Origin: CAVPKN01 sp963832835
GTDB lineage: Bacteria > Chlamydiota > Chlamydiia > Chlamydiales > JAAKFR01
Length of the DNA: 64,000 nt
Direction of reading: 5' to 3'
Assembly (NCBI GenBank): GCA_963832835.1
Contig: CAWHVD010000001.1
Location: 2,232,001-2,296,000, forward strand
Shown piece by piece: positions 17,821 through 26,347 of the stretch. The notes below the pieces were generated by a model that was not told the origin of the DNA, searched no databases, and saw only the letters and a list, made by a program, of their open reading frames with translations. The position numbers were made by a program, and so were the translations under genes. Every line of letters starts with the position of its first letter. Position 1 is the first letter of the stretch.

Positions 17821-18600
17821 ATGTTATTTTGGAAGTTAATCCACGTTTCAATCCGATCCCAGATGCAGTACCCCGCCTCGTTTTTAATGCTTTTTGCGGG
17901 CCATCTTCTTTCCACAAGCGTGGATATCATCGGTTTATGGGTATTGTTTGATCGATTTCATGTCATCCGCGGATGGACACTTGCCGATATCAGTCTCAAT
18001 TACGGGGTGATTCAAATAGGGTTTGCGCTTGCAGAGGCTTTTGCGCGCGGATTCGATACCTTTCAAAATATGGTCAAGCACGGGGATTTTGATAGGGTCT
18101 TACTCAGGCCCATCAGCCCCCTTTTTCAAATCGCCGTGCAAGAAGTGCAAATCATGCGCTTGGGACGTCTTATACAGGGCCTTTGTGTCCTTGTGTGGAG
18201 CATCTATGCACTATCTATTCCCCTCTTTTCCTTAAACATTTTAATCATCTTGCTTTCCATCCTAGGGGCAGCAGCTCTTTTTTATGGCCTATTTGTGATC
18301 CAGGCAACATTATGCTTCTGGACAATTGAAACACTAGAGCTCCTGAATATCACAACCTATGGTGGCCTGCAGATGGGCCTCTACCCTATGAGCATCTACA
18401 AAACTTCCCTGAGGTGGATTTTTACATTTTTAATCCCTCTCTCTTGCGTCGGTTATTACCCCATCTCTACTGTCTTAAAGCATAGCGTGCTCCCTTTCTG
18501 GGTAAGCCTAATCACCCCACTAGCTGGCCTTGTATTCTTATTTTTAGCCTGCCAATTATGGCGTCTGGGCATCAGACATTACGCATCCACTGGAAGCTGA
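17821..18600 (+). CDS. ABC-2 type exporter permease 2 (PF06182-like)
   Basis: The 259-residue membrane protein has about six hydrophobic segments. FQNMVKHGDFDRVLLRPISPLFQ is the second-permease equivalent of the coupling segment in the previous gene, which fits COG3694-type partners. It is the third gene of a compact operon (ATPase, permease, permease). The following 120 bp up to the wecC start contain a short AAGGC/GCCTT hairpin and a good AAAGGA ribosome site for the next gene. Confidence 0.87.
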   Translation: MLFWKLIHVSIRSQMQYPASFLMLFAGHLLSTSVDIIGLWVLFDRFHVIRGWTLADISLNYGVIQIGFALAEAFARGFDTFQNMVKHGDFDRVLLRPISPLFQIAVQEVQIMRLGRLIQGLCVLVWSIYALSIPLFSLNILIILLSILGAAALFYGLFVIQATLCFWTIETLELLNITTYGGLQMGLYPMSIYKTSLRWIFTFLIPLSCVGYYPISTVLKHSVLPFWVSLITPLAGLVFLFLACQLWRLGIRHYASTGS

Positions 18601-18720
18601 GAACCATCTCATCATTTTTTGATTTGAAAAAATCTTAAGATAGCACACTATGTCCTGCTCAAAGAAGCACCTATTTTCAGAAGGCCATTGCCTTCTTGAG
18701 GATGAAAATTAAAGGATCAC

Positions 18721-19878
18721 ATGAATGTTTGTGTCATTGGGCTGGGAACGATCGGGCTCCCTATCGCATGCTTGCTTGCCGCATCAGGTCATGATGTGCT
18801 GGGTGTTGATATTGACTCGCAAAGATTGCAAGCTCTGGTTCAAAGGAAAATAGTTGATAGCGAGAAGGGCTTGCATGCATTGCTCACAAAAGCCTTTGAC
18901 CAAAAACGTTTACAATTAGCAGAGCGGGCAGAGCGGGCCGATGTTTATCTATTAGCTGTGCCCACGCTTGTGGGTGAAAATTTCGTCCCCGACATTTCTC
19001 ACTTAGAAAAAGCGATTAGGGACATACAAAATCTTGTAGAGCCCGGAAACCTTGTCATCATCGAATCGACCTGTCCTATTGGAACGACAGAAAAAATCGC
19101 ACGTCAATTGCACTCGCGTTGCGCCGATGTACGCGTTGCTTATTGTCCTGAAAGAATTCTTCCTGGCAATCTGCTCGATGAATTGATCAATAGCGACCGC
19201 GTGATCGGTGGTATAGATGAAGCTTCCACAGAAGCAGCAGCCAGCTTTTATCAAGCGTTTGCCAAAGGAAAAATCTTGAAAACCACTGCACGTATGGCTG
19301 AAGCTGTCAAAATTTCTGAAAATAGCTACCGAGATGTCAATATCGCTTTTGCAAACCAGCTTTCCATGATTGCTGATCGATTGGACTTGAATGTCCATGA
19401 AATCGTCCGTCTAGCTAACCATCACCCTCGTGTTAATATTTTAACACCAGGAGTAGGGGTAGGAGGTTATTGTATTACCACAAACCCGTGGTTTCTAACA
19501 GCGGCTGCTCCCGATTTGGCCCCTTTGACACGACAAGCCAGAGCAGTCAACACGCAAAAAACCCAATGGGTCATCCAAAAAATTAAAGAGACTTTATCAA
19601 AGCGCAATACCTCCACTGTGGCCTGTTTGGGATTAACTTATAAGCCTGATGTTAGTGATATCAGGGAGTCCCCTGCTCTAAGAGTTGTAGAGGCTCTAGA
19701 AGAAGAATTTGAAGTGCTAAGGGTCGATCCCTATGTTACAGGAACAGAGTCTCTATTTAATGCAATTTCACGGGCCGAGGTGGTGGTTGTGCTCGTGGCT
19801 CATAAATTATTTGCAACAATACCTAAAGAGAACTTTCAGGGCAAAATACTCATCGACTTTGCTGGCAGTTGCACATGA
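18721..19878 (+). CDS. wecC: UDP-N-acetyl-D-mannosamine dehydrogenase (UDP-sugar dehydrogenase)
   Basis: The 385-residue product belongs to the UDP-glucose/GDP-mannose dehydrogenase family. It has a Rossmann NAD site at GLGTIGLPIACLLAASG (7-23), the YCPERILPGN motif (141-150) and catalytic C251 in GVGVGGYCITTNPW. With WecB next door it would oxidise UDP-ManNAc to UDP-ManNAcA, a precursor of surface polysaccharides; a related 6-dehydrogenase specificity cannot be excluded. The stop overlaps the wecB start as ATGA (19875-19878), so the two are translationally coupled. Confidence 0.9.
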   Translation: MNVCVIGLGTIGLPIACLLAASGHDVLGVDIDSQRLQALVQRKIVDSEKGLHALLTKAFDQKRLQLAERAERADVYLLAVPTLVGENFVPDISHLEKAIRDIQNLVEPGNLVIIESTCPIGTTEKIARQLHSRCADVRVAYCPERILPGNLLDELINSDRVIGGIDEASTEAAASFYQAFAKGKILKTTARMAEAVKISENSYRDVNIAFANQLSMIADRLDLNVHEIVRLANHHPRVNILTPGVGVGGYCITTNPWFLTAAAPDLAPLTRQARAVNTQKTQWVIQKIKETLSKRNTSTVACLGLTYKPDVSDIRESPALRVVEALEEEFEVLRVDPYVTGTESLFNAISRAEVVVVLVAHKLFATIPKENFQGKILIDFAGSCT

Positions 19879-20972
19879 AAGTTGTATTGAGTGTCATTGG
19901 CACAAGACCTGAGGCCATTAAATTGGCTCCTGTTCTGAAAGCTTTCGGTTCCCATGCGAGGCTCAAAAGCCGCGTTTGTATCACAAACCAGCATACCGAT
20001 TTGCTCACTCCATTCCTATCCGATCTCAAAATCAATGTCGATTATTTTTTAGAATCGGAGAAAACAATCAAAGGCCTCACCGACAGCGCCAGTCATATCC
20101 TTAAACGTTTCGCTACTATCTTGAGCCAAGAAAAACCTGATCTTGTGATTGTACAAGGGGATACCACCACCGCTTTTGCAGCCTCCTTAGCAGCCTTCTA
20201 TGCCCAAATCCCTATCGCCCATGTAGAGGCAGGTTTGCGCACAGGGAATTTGCAAGCGCCTTGGCCTGAAGAGGGGCATCGTTGTATGATAGCTCAAATT
20301 GCCACCTATTGCTTTGCGCCTACTCAAGAGGCAAAAAACAGATTGCTGGAAGAAGGAGTTTCTCCAAAAAAAATCTGGGTTGTAGGCAATACCTCCATAG
20401 ATGCTGTCAGAATGACCTACAAACCTTCTGCAAATCCAAAAGAGGTTCAGAAACCAACCATCGTAGTGACGATTCACAGAAGGGAGAACCAGGGCGATGC
20501 GCTCAAAGAAATCTGTGCGGCTCTTTGCACGATTGCCGAGCAATTTGCCGACGTGCACATTCTCGCTCTTCTGCATCCTAATCCCGAAATCAGAGAACCC
20601 CTAAAACATTTGCTGGCAGGTATTGCAAACATTTCACTGCTTGCCCCTATGAGCCATATTGCGTTTTTGAAATTGATGGATGAAAGTCTATTTATCATGA
20701 CCGATTCCGGGGGTGTGCAAGAAGAGGTGGCAGCGCTGGGAAAACCTCTGATCATTTTACGCCATACAACAGAAAGACCCGAGGGCGTGCTAGCAGGGAC
20801 CTCCCTTTTAGTAGGGACAGAGAGGTCACAAATCATCGCCTCATGTCAGGAGCTCTTGCAAAATGCCACGCTGCGCACTTGTATGTCTAAAAAGCATGAT
20901 GCATATGGAGATGGCTTTGCAGCAGAGCGCATTGCCCAAATATTAAATGATGCGGTTCTAGCTGGTGATTAA
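19875..20972 (+). CDS. wecB: UDP-N-acetylglucosamine 2-epimerase (non-hydrolysing)
   Basis: The 365-residue enzyme interconverts UDP-GlcNAc and UDP-ManNAc. It starts SVIGTRPEAIKLAPVL, and has VVQGDTTTAFAASLAAFY and the HVEAGLRTG motif; the active-site GGVQEEV segment lies near the C-terminus. I choose the ATG at 19875 over an upstream TTG because it overlaps the wecC stop in an ATGA junction. The next gene starts with GTG inside its end (20965), continuing the tight operon. Confidence 0.93.
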   Translation: MKVVLSVIGTRPEAIKLAPVLKAFGSHARLKSRVCITNQHTDLLTPFLSDLKINVDYFLESEKTIKGLTDSASHILKRFATILSQEKPDLVIVQGDTTTAFAASLAAFYAQIPIAHVEAGLRTGNLQAPWPEEGHRCMIAQIATYCFAPTQEAKNRLLEEGVSPKKIWVVGNTSIDAVRMTYKPSANPKEVQKPTIVVTIHRRENQGDALKEICAALCTIAEQFADVHILALLHPNPEIREPLKHLLAGIANISLLAPMSHIAFLKLMDESLFIMTDSGGVQEEVAALGKPLIILRHTTERPEGVLAGTSLLVGTERSQIIASCQELLQNATLRTCMSKKHDAYGDGFAAERIAQILNDAVLAGD

Positions 20973-22044
20973 TTCCATCCTTTTATTTGCCGATCGCCTA
21001 CCTCCGTCAGTGGGAGGGATGGAAATGCATGGTGGGTATTTCATCAAACATTTTGAGAATCACCCTCTTTTTCCACTTGTTGGGACTATTACAATTGACC
21101 GGGATGGTTTCAACCATATTTTGGGTAAAGAGCGGATTGAACTCTCTCAGTTACCTCATCTGTTTAAACCAAAATTTGTATTTTTCAATAGTGGACGGTG
21201 GATTGAAGATCTCGATACGCTGCGCGCTTTGTTTCCAGATTCTATTTTTATTTACCGCACCGGAGGCAATGAAATTGTCAAAGCTCCATTGAGTTGCACT
21301 TCTCTAGCTGATCATCGCTTAAGACAGCGCTATTGGACAGAGATGCTTAATCGTACGATCGATGTGCTCATCACTAATTCTGCTTACACAGAAGAAAGAC
21401 TGCGGAATTTGAGAGTCCAATGTACCTTTAAACGGTTTGTAGGAGGTGTGAATGCGCCTGCCCTTAGACCCTCAGTCCAATCTTCAAAGGATCCCTGTAC
21501 GATTTTTTGTGCTGCCCGCTTGGTACCCTACAAAAATCACGCTTTGCTTTTATCCACTATGGCTGGATTGGCGCGCAAGGAGCATACATTCCGATTGCGT
21601 CTTGCCGGAGATGGACCTCTGCTTACATCTCTTCAACATTACGTGACAGACAACCACCTTGACTCAAGAGTCACGTTTTTGGGAGACATTGACAATGAGG
21701 CGACTTGCCAAGAAATCGCTCACGCCGATCTTTACATACAATTGAGCACTGATCAGATCGTAGAAGTGCCGGGAGGGACCTACGTGCATGCAGAAGGTAT
21801 GGGGCGCTCGATTTTAGAAGCAATTACAGCAGGGACTTTCGTGATCGCAGGACAGAGTGGAGCTTTGCATGAAATCATTAACCCAGAGAGAGGCATTTTG
21901 GTCGATCCCAGTCATCCTGAATCGATTGTCGATGTCATAGAGCCATTGATCAAAAATCCACCACAAAAAAGACCCTTTACAGAGCAGTTTGATTGGAAAA
22001 AGCTATTTCAAGGTTACGAAAATGAAATTTTTGATCGTCACTGA
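20965..22044 (+). CDS. Glycosyltransferase, GT4/GT-B family
   Basis: This 359-residue protein has an N-terminal domain opening with PPSVGGMEMHGGYF and a C-terminal GT-B nucleotide-sugar domain: IFCAARLVPYKNHALLL, LAGDGPLL, VTFLGDID and the donor-site region GMGRSILEAITAGTFVIAG with E at the EX7E position. It would add a sugar to a lipid carrier or glycan in the cytoplasm. The start is GTG, overlapping wecB by 8 bp. The stop lies 23 bp inside the next gene. Donor and acceptor cannot be predicted. Confidence 0.88.
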   Translation: MINSILLFADRLPPSVGGMEMHGGYFIKHFENHPLFPLVGTITIDRDGFNHILGKERIELSQLPHLFKPKFVFFNSGRWIEDLDTLRALFPDSIFIYRTGGNEIVKAPLSCTSLADHRLRQRYWTEMLNRTIDVLITNSAYTEERLRNLRVQCTFKRFVGGVNAPALRPSVQSSKDPCTIFCAARLVPYKNHALLLSTMAGLARKEHTFRLRLAGDGPLLTSLQHYVTDNHLDSRVTFLGDIDNEATCQEIAHADLYIQLSTDQIVEVPGGTYVHAEGMGRSILEAITAGTFVIAGQSGALHEIINPERGILVDPSHPESIVDVIEPLIKNPPQKRPFTEQFDWKKLFQGYENEIFDRH

Positions 22045-23662
22045 AAAGTGCAGTCAAGTAGCATCTGAACGCGATGGAGGTGCACGCCTTGTTGAAAGCC
22101 TCAGGCAGGCGTTGGGGGCTTCTGTAGATATCATGCAATTTGGTCCTCAAGCCGATCCGTGCGCAACATGGCATTTCGATTACCCCATGCACATTGTCAA
22201 CCGGTTTGAAAGAAGAATCGCCAATGCCCTATTCATTGCCGAGCATATTCGAACCATTCAGGACCATTTCACACATATCTTATTTGTTCATCTGTGCATG
22301 CAATTTGGAATCGCCACTTGTCCCCTGAGGCCCGATCTGGAAACCTGGACCTTCCCCATGTTTTTAACACCTTCGTATCGTGCCTCCGGAGAAAGCGTAT
22401 CTGATACGTATTTTGAAATGGAAAAATCTGCCCTTGTGCATTCCCAAAATATTTTAACTCCTAGTCACTTTGAAAAAGAGCAACTCATGTCACACTACCA
22501 TGTGGAAGCTGAGCGCATTCACGTGATCCCCAGAGGTATTGATACAAAAAATTTAAAACCTCATGCGCGCACTTTAAACAGCCCTTTGAGCATTTGTAGT
22601 GTGGGCAGTATTAAACCACAAAAAAATACCCTAGGTTTAATCCATCTATTTTCCAAGATCCACAGGGAGCTCCCAGACGCTACGCTCTGTTTGATAGGCC
22701 CTGTACAAAATGCTGATTACTGCGCACAGGTGCACAATGCCATAGCTCAGCTAGGGCTGGGAAACAGCGTCGCATTTCCTGGATATATCCCCGCACATTT
22801 GCTTTCGGAAGTATTATCCTCATGCCATATTCACATTTCGACATCAGCTTGTGAGACATTTGGCAGAGCTATCTTTGAAACACTCGCATCCGGATTGCCT
22901 AACATCGCATTTAAAAGCAACAATGCGGCGGCGGCTTTTTTAAAAAACCTCCCCTATATCACATTTGTGGAAAACGATACCGAAGCTATGCAGGCACTCC
23001 GCACAATGACTGAAAATTTACCCACACTCTCCTTGATGGCCCAAGAGATAGGTGTTCTTTACGACGACACCTTCTTAGCGGAGCTTTTGACAGCGAAAAT
23101 TTGTAATCGAGCCCCTATCGCTGTAAGTGATTATGATGGCACTTTGTACCATAAAAATGACCCCGAAAAAACACAAAGATGTGTTGATGCTTTCCGCAGA
23201 TTCCCTAAAAAGATCGTCTGCAGCGCACGCCCTGTTGAAGATCTACTCACACAACTGCGTCAATACCAACTGAGCGTGGACTGGATCGTGGGCAATAGCG
23301 GATCATGCGTCGCCAATGGGCTAGGTGAGACTTTATGGGTTACGCCGCTCGATTTTGAAAAAGCGAGCCATTGGGAACAGCAGTTTCCAGGCATTCAAAA
23401 AATAGAAGAACGTGGGCATCTCATCCAGATGAGCGTATACCCTGCTATCGGGGATATCGAGGGAGCGCGTGTGGAGACCTACCAAAACAGAGCCTTCATC
23501 GCGCATTGGCAAGCCTCTAAACTACGCGCTGTACACCGCCTCCTGCGCACCATAAAATGGAAGGGACAAGTGAAAACCTTCGGAGATGGCCCGTACGATC
23601 AAGAACTCTTAACCTATTTTGATGGAACATGTATGAAAAATAAGGAGATCAACTATGTCTGA
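22022..23662 (+). CDS. Bifunctional glycosyltransferase (GT-B) fused to HAD phosphatase
   Basis: A 546-residue fusion. Residues 1-355 form a GT-B glycosyltransferase (VIPRGIDTKNL, ICSVGSIKPQKNTLGLI, and TSACETFGRAIFETLASG with the EX7E motif). Residues 363-546 form a HAD-superfamily phosphatase: motif I DYDGT with D370 and D372, a KIVCSARP motif II region, and a GDGPYDQELL motif IV near the end. The combination suggests glycosyl transfer coupled to dephosphorylation, as in sucrose- or trehalose-type syntheses, but the substrate is unknown. The start at 22022 is preferred to an upstream frame extension because MKFLIVTEK is the natural beginning of the fold; a 23-bp overlap with the previous gene remains. 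Confidence 0.85.
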   Translation: MKFLIVTEKCSQVASERDGGARLVESLRQALGASVDIMQFGPQADPCATWHFDYPMHIVNRFERRIANALFIAEHIRTIQDHFTHILFVHLCMQFGIATCPLRPDLETWTFPMFLTPSYRASGESVSDTYFEMEKSALVHSQNILTPSHFEKEQLMSHYHVEAERIHVIPRGIDTKNLKPHARTLNSPLSICSVGSIKPQKNTLGLIHLFSKIHRELPDATLCLIGPVQNADYCAQVHNAIAQLGLGNSVAFPGYIPAHLLSEVLSSCHIHISTSACETFGRAIFETLASGLPNIAFKSNNAAAAFLKNLPYITFVENDTEAMQALRTMTENLPTLSLMAQEIGVLYDDTFLAELLTAKICNRAPIAVSDYDGTLYHKNDPEKTQRCVDAFRRFPKKIVCSARPVEDLLTQLRQYQLSVDWIVGNSGSCVANGLGETLWVTPLDFEKASHWEQQFPGIQKIEERGHLIQMSVYPAIGDIEGARVETYQNRAFIAHWQASKLRAVHRLLRTIKWKGQVKTFGDGPYDQELLTYFDGTCMKNKEINYV

Positions 23663-24578
23663 CACATACTACAAAGGTTACTGGATGGTAACAAACCGAT
23701 GCAATTTCAATTGCAGCTATTGCGTACTTGAAGATGCTCCTCACCAATTGAAGGCAGAACTGAGCTTGGAAGCAAAAAAAGAGATGATCTCCCACCTGTA
23801 CGAAAAATTAGGTTTTAGAAGACTTACGCTCTCAGGCGGAGAGGTACTCATTATGGGTAAATCGGCACCTCGCGACTTCATTGAACTCCTGCGCCATATC
23901 CGCCAATACCGTTCATCGGATCCTGTCCAAAACTTAGAGATTGAGCTCTACACCAATGGGACTTTTCTTGATGAGAAGGTGGCTCATGAAATGCAAGGTG
24001 TGGTTGACTTAGTTGCGATCACAATCGACAGCTCCGATAGGAGTTTTCTCACACAGATTGGACGAACTAATCGAAAATTCAACGATTACTACACAAATGT
24101 TCTCAAGGTCTGTGCACTGCTTGCACAAAAAAACATCCAACTCAAACTCCACAGTGTCGTCGGGATGAAAAATTACACACTCTTACCCCAGGAAGTAGCT
24201 CCTATTCTAGATGCTGTGCTTGGGACGGGGATCCATCCTATTTGTTGGAAGTTTTACCAATATATGTCTTATGACGCTCCCGAAAAAGACCAGTTGCATG
24301 CAGTCGCAGAGAGCCTCTACCAAAACTTTCAAGAACAAGTAGAAAAAGCCCTTGAAGGACGGCAGGTCAAGCTCCACTTTAAAGATAATGAAGAGATGAA
24401 TGCCTCCCTTTTCAATATCCTTGCGTATGGAAATGCCCAATACATGCGCGATAATGACACATGGCTGTCAAGCCAGCGCACCCACGATTTACGCTCTTAC
24501 CCCTCGATGTCGGACCTGTTTCAACAACATGACATCGATGAAAAGCGTTTCCGTGCCTTCCACGAGATCCGCAGATGA
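23655..24578 (+). CDS. Radical SAM protein of glycan cluster
   Basis: The 307-residue enzyme carries the [4Fe-4S] motif CNFNCSYC near the N-terminus (C16, C20, C23) and the LTLSGGE segment that binds SAM. The compact size and absence of a C-terminal auxiliary-cluster Cys motif suggest a single-cluster enzyme. The AAGGAG ribosome site lies inside the end of the preceding gene (8-bp overlap) and the stop overlaps the next start as ATGA. Its reaction is unknown; in this setting sugar modification is a reasonable inference. Confidence 0.87.
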   Translation: MSDTYYKGYWMVTNRCNFNCSYCVLEDAPHQLKAELSLEAKKEMISHLYEKLGFRRLTLSGGEVLIMGKSAPRDFIELLRHIRQYRSSDPVQNLEIELYTNGTFLDEKVAHEMQGVVDLVAITIDSSDRSFLTQIGRTNRKFNDYYTNVLKVCALLAQKNIQLKLHSVVGMKNYTLLPQEVAPILDAVLGTGIHPICWKFYQYMSYDAPEKDQLHAVAESLYQNFQEQVEKALEGRQVKLHFKDNEEMNASLFNILAYGNAQYMRDNDTWLSSQRTHDLRSYPSMSDLFQQHDIDEKRFRAFHEIRR

Positions 24579-25282
24579 CAAAACTCCTTGTAACAGTGGA
24601 TATCGACTGGGCGTGTGAGGCGGCCATTGCGCAAACGCTCGAGTTTTTGCTCGCGCTGGATATCAAGCCCACAGTTTTTGTTACCCACCATTCTCCCTAT
24701 ATAGACTCTTTAATGAACCAACTGGACGTAGGGCTCCATCCCTACTTCAATCCTCAATCTTCACATGGAGCTACCATCGCTGAAGTGGCCACACACATCA
24801 TGTCCCTGCCCCATAACACACCTATCTTCCGGTTCCACCGGTTTGCAGGTTGCAATGCCTCCAAAAAGGCCATGGCTGATGCGGGTATGACGATCTCTTC
24901 CAACGTTTGTTCGGATTTGGAGGTAGTTACACCCTTCAGAGAGCGCTCCGGATTGTGGGAAATGCCTATTTTCTTAGAAGATGGCGGGTATCTATGGCGG
25001 CAGCATCCCTTAGAAATCTTCCCGGAGCTTCAGCAAAAGGTTTTGGGGCCTGGCACAAAGGTGATCATCATCCATCCTATGCATTTTGTAGTGAATACTC
25101 CCCATTTTGCATTTATGTATGACATCAAACAGGCGCACACCCGCGAGCAATGGAACTGCATGAATACCGCAGCACTGAATAAGCTGCGGTGGCCGGGACG
25201 AGGGATCCGGGATCTGATAACTGATCTGATTCAATTAGCCCCGTCCACACCCTCACTTAAGGAACTTCTAGATGCGATTTAG
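24575..25282 (+). CDS. Polysaccharide deacetylase-like protein (NodB/WbmS type)
   Basis: The 235-residue protein has the signs of a NodB-fold hydrolase: VTVDIDWA near the start (the metal-site Asp), GLHPYFN (metal His region), FRFHRFAG, and a C-terminal IIIHPMHF histidine motif. The layout is that of the WbmS-like group found in O-antigen clusters. It would remove an acyl group from a sugar. It is the last gene of the wecC-led operon, overlaps the radical SAM gene by 4 bp, and converges on the ComB-like gene with a 15-bp overlap. Confidence 0.75.
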   Translation: MTKLLVTVDIDWACEAAIAQTLEFLLALDIKPTVFVTHHSPYIDSLMNQLDVGLHPYFNPQSSHGATIAEVATHIMSLPHNTPIFRFHRFAGCNASKKAMADAGMTISSNVCSDLEVVTPFRERSGLWEMPIFLEDGGYLWRQHPLEIFPELQQKVLGPGTKVIIIHPMHFVVNTPHFAFMYDIKQAHTREQWNCMNTAALNKLRWPGRGIRDLITDLIQLAPSTPSLKELLDAI

Positions 25283-25918
25283 AAGGGCATAGTCCCCTTT
25301 GATCTCTGCACGGATTGCAAATGAAAAACTATCTTTCTTCAAACAACGCTTAAAATCTTTTTCCGGATACTGCCATTGATCTGCAGAGAAAAAATAGCTT
25401 CCCGATCCTTCCTTCAGTTGTGGTTTGTAAGGTTTTAAATCAAAGGTTTTACCCTCAAGAAATGCCGATAAACACTGGGCGCACAAATCATCTTCAAGAG
25501 AAGGTGTGAGCCCCCTATGTCCCATGGGCACAAACGTCACGTGGGGGTTTTGAAACTGTTTAATATAATGAATGGTCGCACTCGCGTTAGCAAATCCTGC
25601 AACCAATACAACGTCTGCTTGAAGCGCTTCCTGGGAATAAAGAACCCCCTGCACACCTGCTTCCGTGCGATGAAACACGTCACGACCTGCAATTTCCAGT
25701 TTTTTGACCCTTGTGGGAGAATTAGGAACTTGAAACAGCTCACCCTCCATCCCCATCTCAGGCTTACCCACAATCAGCGGGTTGATGCAGCGTGCAGCAA
25801 GTTGGACAATCACATTTTGTTGAACGGCTACCGTGTAGCTTGATGGCCCTTTTTCCAAAATGTATGCCGCCGTTGTAAAGGCACGGAACACATCGATAAT
25901 CACTGCAATTGTAGCCAC
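25268..25918 (-). CDS. ComB-like 2-phosphosulfolactate phosphatase family protein
   Basis: The 216-residue product starts VIIDVFRAFTTAAYIL, the family's N-terminal signature, and contains GKPEMGMEGE, an FxxxNSPT-like loop (FQVPNSPTRV) and VLVAGFANASAT, all typical of ComB. The family normally has about 15-20 residues before the VIDV motif; here the only start is a GTG just before it and an in-frame stop lies in the family B repeat upstream, so the N-terminus may have been shortened. Coenzyme M synthesis is unlikely in a chlamydia, so the substrate is probably another phosphorylated acid. Confidence 0.75.
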   Translation of the reverse strand: MATIAVIIDVFRAFTTAAYILEKGPSSYTVAVQQNVIVQLAARCINPLIVGKPEMGMEGELFQVPNSPTRVKKLEIAGRDVFHRTEAGVQGVLYSQEALQADVVLVAGFANASATIHYIKQFQNPHVTFVPMGHRGLTPSLEDDLCAQCLSAFLEGKTFDLKPYKPQLKEGSGSYFFSADQWQYPEKDFKRCLKKDSFSFAIRAEIKGDYALLNRI

Positions 25919-25936
25919 GTATTTACTCCATGAAGA

Positions 25937-26055
25937 TTTTGTAACTATTCAGGTGGCCCATCATATTGGTTAATAGCCTCCCTGTGGTGACTATCCACCC
26001 CAGCCTTGACGAAGTATCTCTTACCTGGAGTAATCTGACGGCTCGTGAATAGTCA
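25937..26055 (-). repeat. Family B inverted-repeat element, copy 3 (interrupted by family A)
   Basis: The segment from TTTTGTAACTATTC to GGCTCGTGAATAGTCA is the reverse complement of copies 1 and 2. A family A element is inserted at its far end. The same sequence from 25995 onward recurs at 31015 without the insertion. Confidence 0.8.
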
Positions 26056-26216
26056 TACCATTTATCAAAAATAAACCCACGAATTAGCACTGTTTAATAC
26101 GCCATTTTTGAACGATCCTTTCTCGCTTAGGTGCAAAAACATGGGCTTCGAAACGATCCTTCAAATCTATCATGTTACCCAGTGCCACTTCATGGCTTTA
26201 TTTTTGATAAATGGTA
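26056..26216 (-). mobile_element. Miniature inverted-repeat element, family A, copy 4 (inverted)
   Basis: 161 bp, in the opposite orientation to copies 1-3, with ends TACCATTTATCAAAAATAAA and TTTATTTTTGATAAATGGTA. It is flanked by direct TCA repeats (26053-26055 and 26217-26219). The duplicated sequence at 31071-31080 (ggtcataaga) is the matching empty site with one TCA, which fixes the element's ends. Confidence 0.92.
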
Positions 26217-26217
26217 T

Positions 26218-26347
26218 CATAAGATTTTAAAGATCCTTGGGTGCAAAGAATAATATAGAAATCATTCAAAAAATTCCACCTCTTCATTTCCTTCTAGCTC
26301 TTATTAAGGAAGCCCAATAAAGTACTTAGCAACTCCTTGAGGTGCCT
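26218..26347 (+). promoter_or_regulatory. Leader of PARP-family copy 2
   Basis: This 130-base stretch is repeated almost exactly at 31074-31203 and ends in AAAGTACTTAGCAACTCCTTGAGGTGCCT before the ATG at 26348. The GAGG ribosome site fits that ATG; an in-frame GTG at 26342 overlaps the ribosome site and is not preferred. Confidence 0.5.

Noticed and set aside
26342..26347. GTG start two codons before the ATG of PARP-family copy 2
   Set aside because: The other copies begin at the equivalent ATG, and the GTG overlaps the ribosome site.
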